Below are positions 7,152 through 9,839 of a stretch of 9,839 nt of DNA, in pieces. The stretch is taken from assembly GCA_003525885.1 (NCBI GenBank), contig DQIG01000367.1, forward strand, positions 9,895-19,733, read 5' to 3'. Every line of letters begins with the position of its first letter. The stretch's first letter is position 1. This DNA is from Stenotrophomonas sp. Lineage in GTDB: Bacteria > Pseudomonadota > Gammaproteobacteria > Xanthomonadales > Xanthomonadaceae. The translations under genes were made by a program, and so were the position numbers. The notes under the pieces were generated by a model. That model made no database searches. It had not been told where the DNA came from and saw only the letters and a program-made list of their open reading frames with translations.

Positions 7152-7250
7152 GTTCCTGCTTACGCCCGCGCCCACTGCGCGTCGCCCCTGGCGGGCATTA
7201 TCGCAGCCGTGGCTGCAGCGCACGTGTAGACCAAAGTCGCCGACGGGCGT

Positions 7251-9674
7251 TCAGCCTGCGGCGGGCGGACCTTTCACCGCCACCAGGCGTACCGGCCGCA
7301 GGTCGGCCAGGGTCATCCGCTCCAGCGGCTGCGGCCGCTCGACCGCATAGCCCTGCAGGCCCTGCACCCCGAGCCGGGTCAGCGCGGCGGCGACTTCGGC
7401 GGTCTCCACCCATTCGGCCACCACCTCCATCTGCAGCTCGCGCCCCAGTTCACTGATCGCGCGCACGGTGGCATGGCTGACCGGATCGGTATCCATGTCG
7501 CGCACGAAAGCACCGTCGATCTTCAGGATGTCGGCCGGCAGCTGGCGCAGGTAGCCGAACGAGGACAGGCCGGAGCCGAAATCGTCCAAGGCCATCCGGC
7601 AACCACGCGCCTTCACCGCATCGATGAAGGCACGCGCCTGGCTGAGGTTGCTGATCGCAGCGGTTTCGGTGATCTCGAAGCACAGCTTGGAGGCCAGCGC
7701 GCGGTTGCGCTCCAGCAGGTCGCAGACAAAGGCGAGGAAGCCGGGCTCGGCGATTGACTGCGCCGAGACGTTGACGTTGCACAGGCCCAGCTGCCGGACA
7801 TGTGCCGGGCACACCTGCAGGTGCCGGAACAGCAGGCCAAGCACGTGCCGGTCCAGCGCCACGGCCATGCCATAGCGCTCCACCGCCGGCATGAACTGGC
7901 CCGGCAGGTGCAGGCTGCCATCAATGCCACGCATGCGCACCAGTACCTCGTAGTGCAGGTAGGTGGGATCGCCGACGCGGGCAATGCGCTGCGCGTACAG
8001 CACCATGCGGTTCTCGGCCATGGCCAGGCTGACGCCCTGCAGCCGCTCGGCTTCCTGGCGCCGTTCCTCCAGCGCCATGCGGTTCTCGTTGAAGCAGTGC
8101 ACGCGGTTGCGGCCAGCCTGCTTGGCCGCATAGCAGGCACTGTCGGCGGCGCTCATCAGCCAGTTCACATCCGGTGCCTCGGCGCTGACCTCGACCACGC
8201 CGATGCTGCAGCTCAACTGCGGGCTGCCCTCGCTGACCGGGAACGTCGCCTGCCCCAGGTTACGGATCACCCGCTGCAGCACGCGCTTGGCCTCGTCCTG
8301 CCCGGCATGGGCAAGGAACACGGCGAACTCGTCCGCACCCAGCCGGCCCACCCAGTCGCCATCGCGCACCGCCGCCACCAGGTAGTCGGCGAAGCTGCGC
8401 AGCATCTGGTCGCCTGCGGCGTGGCCGAAGCTGTCGTTGACCAGCTTGAAATGGTCCAGGTTGATGTAGCACAGCGCGTGCGTGCCGCCTTCGCTGCGCA
8501 CCTGCAACAGCGCGCGTTCCAGCAGCCGTTCGATCTCGCGGCGGTTGATCAGGCCGGTCAGCGGGTCATGGCTGGCGTGGTGCTCGATCTCGCGCGCCAG
8601 TGCATGGTTCTGGCTGACGTCTTCGATGATCGCGAACACCGACAGGCCACCGCCGGCGCTGCGCACACCGGTGCCGCTCCAGCGGCCCCAGACCAGGCTG
8701 CCATCGCGACGGCGGAAGCGCAGTTCGCTCGGGCGCAGCTGGCGGTCCCAATCGATGCGCCCCACCCCGTCGATGACCAGCTCGCCGTCCATCAGCAGGT
8801 CACCCAGCGACAGCTGCAGCAGCATGTCACGACGATGGTCGAGGATATCGGCCATCGCCTGGTTGGCCTCGATCACCTTGCCTTCGGTATCGAGCTTGAG
8901 CATGCCGACGTTGGCCTGGTAGAACGCCGCGCGGAAACGGCTCTCGTGTTCGGTCAGGTCCTTGCCGACGCGGCGCGCCAGGGCGACCGCCATCAGGCTG
9001 ATCGCCAGCACCGACAGGCCTGCGACCATCAACGTGGCCAGCCTCACCAGCGTCGCCATCCGCAGCAGCGCCTGCGAGAACGCCTGGCTCTGCACCTGCA
9101 TCCGCCGGTCGAGATCGCGCAGCTGCTGCAGGTAGTGGTCACGTGTGACTGCCGGCACCGGGCCACTGTCGTGCCGCAACTGCAACTCATCGACCAGGCG
9201 CTGCAGCGCCATCAGGTCGCCATCGGTCTTCCGCCACAACGCGGTCGCTTCGCGGAAGGCGCCAATGTCGCGTGCATAGCGGAACGAAAACACCAGGCGC
9301 GGGATGTCGGCGCGCGCGTTGCCACCCTGCAGGAAGCCCTGCCGGGCCTTCTCTTCATCAGGCTCTGCCTGTTCCAGCGCCAACCGCGCCTGCAGATCGC
9401 CCAACGGCACCTGCAGGGCCTGGCGTGCGTCGTCCAGGTCCTGGGCATCACCGCGCGCCAGATAGCGGCTGAGTGCGGCGGTCGCGTCCTGCTGACCACG
9501 CGACCAGTACCCTTGGCCGGCGATCCAGGCGGTGGAGGCCGCCTGCAGTTCCTGGATCAAGGCGGACAGTGCGACCAGTCCGATCGCCATGCCCGTCAAC
9601 AACGCAAATCGCAGTCCCAGGCCACGGGTCATCGGCACCCGCCGGCTCTGTTGGTCCGTGCCACTCCTACCCAT
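7251..9674 (-). CDS. membrane PAS-GGDEF-EAL protein, probable c-di-GMP phosphodiesterase
   Basis: The product is 807 residues. A membrane helix (about 21-42) and a second (about 209-232) enclose a mostly helical periplasmic domain with many Gln and Arg residues. A PAS domain follows (about 243-355), then GGDEF (about 365-527) and EAL (about 545-795). The EAL domain keeps the catalytic set: EVLVR (E576), NVS (N635), EITE (667-670), DDFG (697-700), LKID (K718), AEWVE (from A753) and LQGY (Q774). The GGDEF domain is altered: GADEF (446-450) replaces GGDEF, and the usual first metal Asp is Asn (CYINLDHFK, N405). The I-site RDGD (437-440) is kept. I infer a phosphodiesterase whose GGDEF domain serves as a GTP or c-di-GMP-binding regulator. 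The ATG at 9674 is preferred over 9632 because of a strong GGGGGGA upstream. It ends 109 bases before the 7TM-GGDEF gene. Confidence 0.93.
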   Translation of the reverse strand: MGRSGTDQQSRRVPMTRGLGLRFALLTGMAIGLVALSALIQELQAASTAWIAGQGYWSRGQQDATAALSRYLARGDAQDLDDARQALQVPLGDLQARLALEQAEPDEEKARQGFLQGGNARADIPRLVFSFRYARDIGAFREATALWRKTDGDLMALQRLVDELQLRHDSGPVPAVTRDHYLQQLRDLDRRMQVQSQAFSQALLRMATLVRLATLMVAGLSVLAISLMAVALARRVGKDLTEHESRFRAAFYQANVGMLKLDTEGKVIEANQAMADILDHRRDMLLQLSLGDLLMDGELVIDGVGRIDWDRQLRPSELRFRRRDGSLVWGRWSGTGVRSAGGGLSVFAIIEDVSQNHALAREIEHHASHDPLTGLINRREIERLLERALLQVRSEGGTHALCYINLDHFKLVNDSFGHAAGDQMLRSFADYLVAAVRDGDWVGRLGADEFAVFLAHAGQDEAKRVLQRVIRNLGQATFPVSEGSPQLSCSIGVVEVSAEAPDVNWLMSAADSACYAAKQAGRNRVHCFNENRMALEERRQEAERLQGVSLAMAENRMVLYAQRIARVGDPTYLHYEVLVRMRGIDGSLHLPGQFMPAVERYGMAVALDRHVLGLLFRHLQVCPAHVRQLGLCNVNVSAQSIAEPGFLAFVCDLLERNRALASKLCFEITETAAISNLSQARAFIDAVKARGCRMALDDFGSGLSSFGYLRQLPADILKIDGAFVRDMDTDPVSHATVRAISELGRELQMEVVAEWVETAEVAAALTRLGVQGLQGYAVERPQPLERMTLADLRPVRLVAVKGPPAAG

Positions 9675-9680
9675 CCCGGA

Positions 9681-9687
9681 TCCCCCC
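9681..9687 (-). promoter_or_regulatory. ribosome-binding site deciding the start at 9674
   Basis: On the minus strand GGGGGGA is followed by six bases and then the ATG at 9672-9674. The alternative ATG at 9630-9632 has only a GC-rich run before it. Confidence 0.5.
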
Positions 9688-9758
9688 GAATGTGCTGCGG
9701 TGACAACCTCCTTTGGAACCGGCTCAGCCTAGGACCGGCAATGTGTTGACCATGCGAA

Positions 9759-9839
9759 AAAGGGGACGGAGGGGATTAAGTCGTTTTCGGCATGAGCGCA
9801 TGGCCTGCCATATACGACTTAATCCCCTCCGTCCCCTTT
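9759..9839. repeat. large palindrome with perfect 26-nt arms, probable RAYT/REP-type element
   Basis: The left arm at 9759-9784 begins AAAGGGGACGGAGGGG and is the exact reverse complement of 9814-9839, which runs to the window edge. The unpaired centre (9785-9813) is 29 bases. More A residues precede the left arm, so the arms may extend past the window end. Arms of this GGGGACGGAG type are, from memory, common in Xanthomonadaceae intergenic regions near IS200-like REP-associated tyrosine transposases (RAYTs). No transposase is within view, so the class is an inference. It could also act as a bidirectional terminator, because A-runs and T-runs flank the stem. The remaining 84 bases between it and the gene start at 9674 show no promoter I can call. 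Confidence 0.7.

Noticed and set aside
7197..7202. GATAAT on the minus strand as a possible -10 box for the 7TM-GGDEF gene
   Set aside because: No credible -35 hexamer is found at 16-18 bases spacing, so a promoter cannot be supported.
7203..7216. Small palindrome GCAGCC-GT-GGCTGC between the EAL and 7TM-GGDEF genes
   Set aside because: The loop is only two bases and no T-tract follows on either strand, so it supports neither a terminator nor a clear operator.
7800..9749. 649-codon open frame on the + strand opposite the PAS-GGDEF-EAL gene
   Set aside because: It is antisense to a gene with clear domains, is rich in His, Gln and Arg with no recognisable motif, and reflects high-GC third positions on the real strand.
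9745..9750. TTGACC on the + strand as a possible -35 box pointing into the terminal palindrome
   Set aside because: The expected -10 position falls in GGAGGG within the palindrome arm, with no TATAAT-like sequence.

Overview
The window looks like chromosomal DNA from a high-GC gammaproteobacterium of the Xanthomonadaceae, most likely a Stenotrophomonas. Evidence for this is the GTAG-headed, REP-like palindromes of the kind called SMAG elements in S. maltophilia, the strong GC bias (which opens long antisense frames), and the protein families present. The genus is an inference; no 16S rRNA or species marker is present.

Layout. Bases 2-2167 hold a compact rightward cluster: the 3' part of a glyoxalase-fold (VOC) protein, a DUF72 (YecE-like) protein whose GTG start overlaps the VOC stop, and a ten-helix EamA/DMT transporter. 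It converges on a leftward block filling 2229-9674. Read in transcription order from the right, that block encodes a membrane-bound PAS-GGDEF-EAL protein, a membrane-bound 7TM-GGDEF protein, the 23S rRNA pseudouridine synthase RluF, a soluble GAF-GGDEF protein, and a stand-alone RecF/SMC-like AAA ATPase. The right edge (9675-9839) is non-coding and ends in a large palindrome with perfect 26-nt arms.

How the genes may work together. Three of the five leftward genes make or break cyclic di-GMP. The two GGEEF proteins should be diguanylate cyclases, one with an I-site and one without. The composite protein has intact EAL residues but a damaged GGDEF domain, so it is probably a phosphodiesterase. 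This makes a small c-di-GMP locus with distinct inputs (a periplasmic/membrane sensor, a cytosolic GAF, and a membrane/PAS sensor), with the housekeeping gene rluF embedded in it. Spacing allows co-transcription of the 7TM-GGDEF gene with rluF. No functional link between the AAA ATPase or the rightward cluster and c-di-GMP is visible.

Repeats. Three short-palindrome loci (about 2172-2194, 3472-3494 and 4642-4713) each lie within about 10 bases after a stop codon. Two of them bracket the AAA ATPase gene in the same orientation. I see no tRNA, rRNA, CRISPR array, complete insertion sequence or clear phage gene. The window is mostly ordinary chromosome; the repeat organisation and the c-di-GMP cluster are its most interesting parts.
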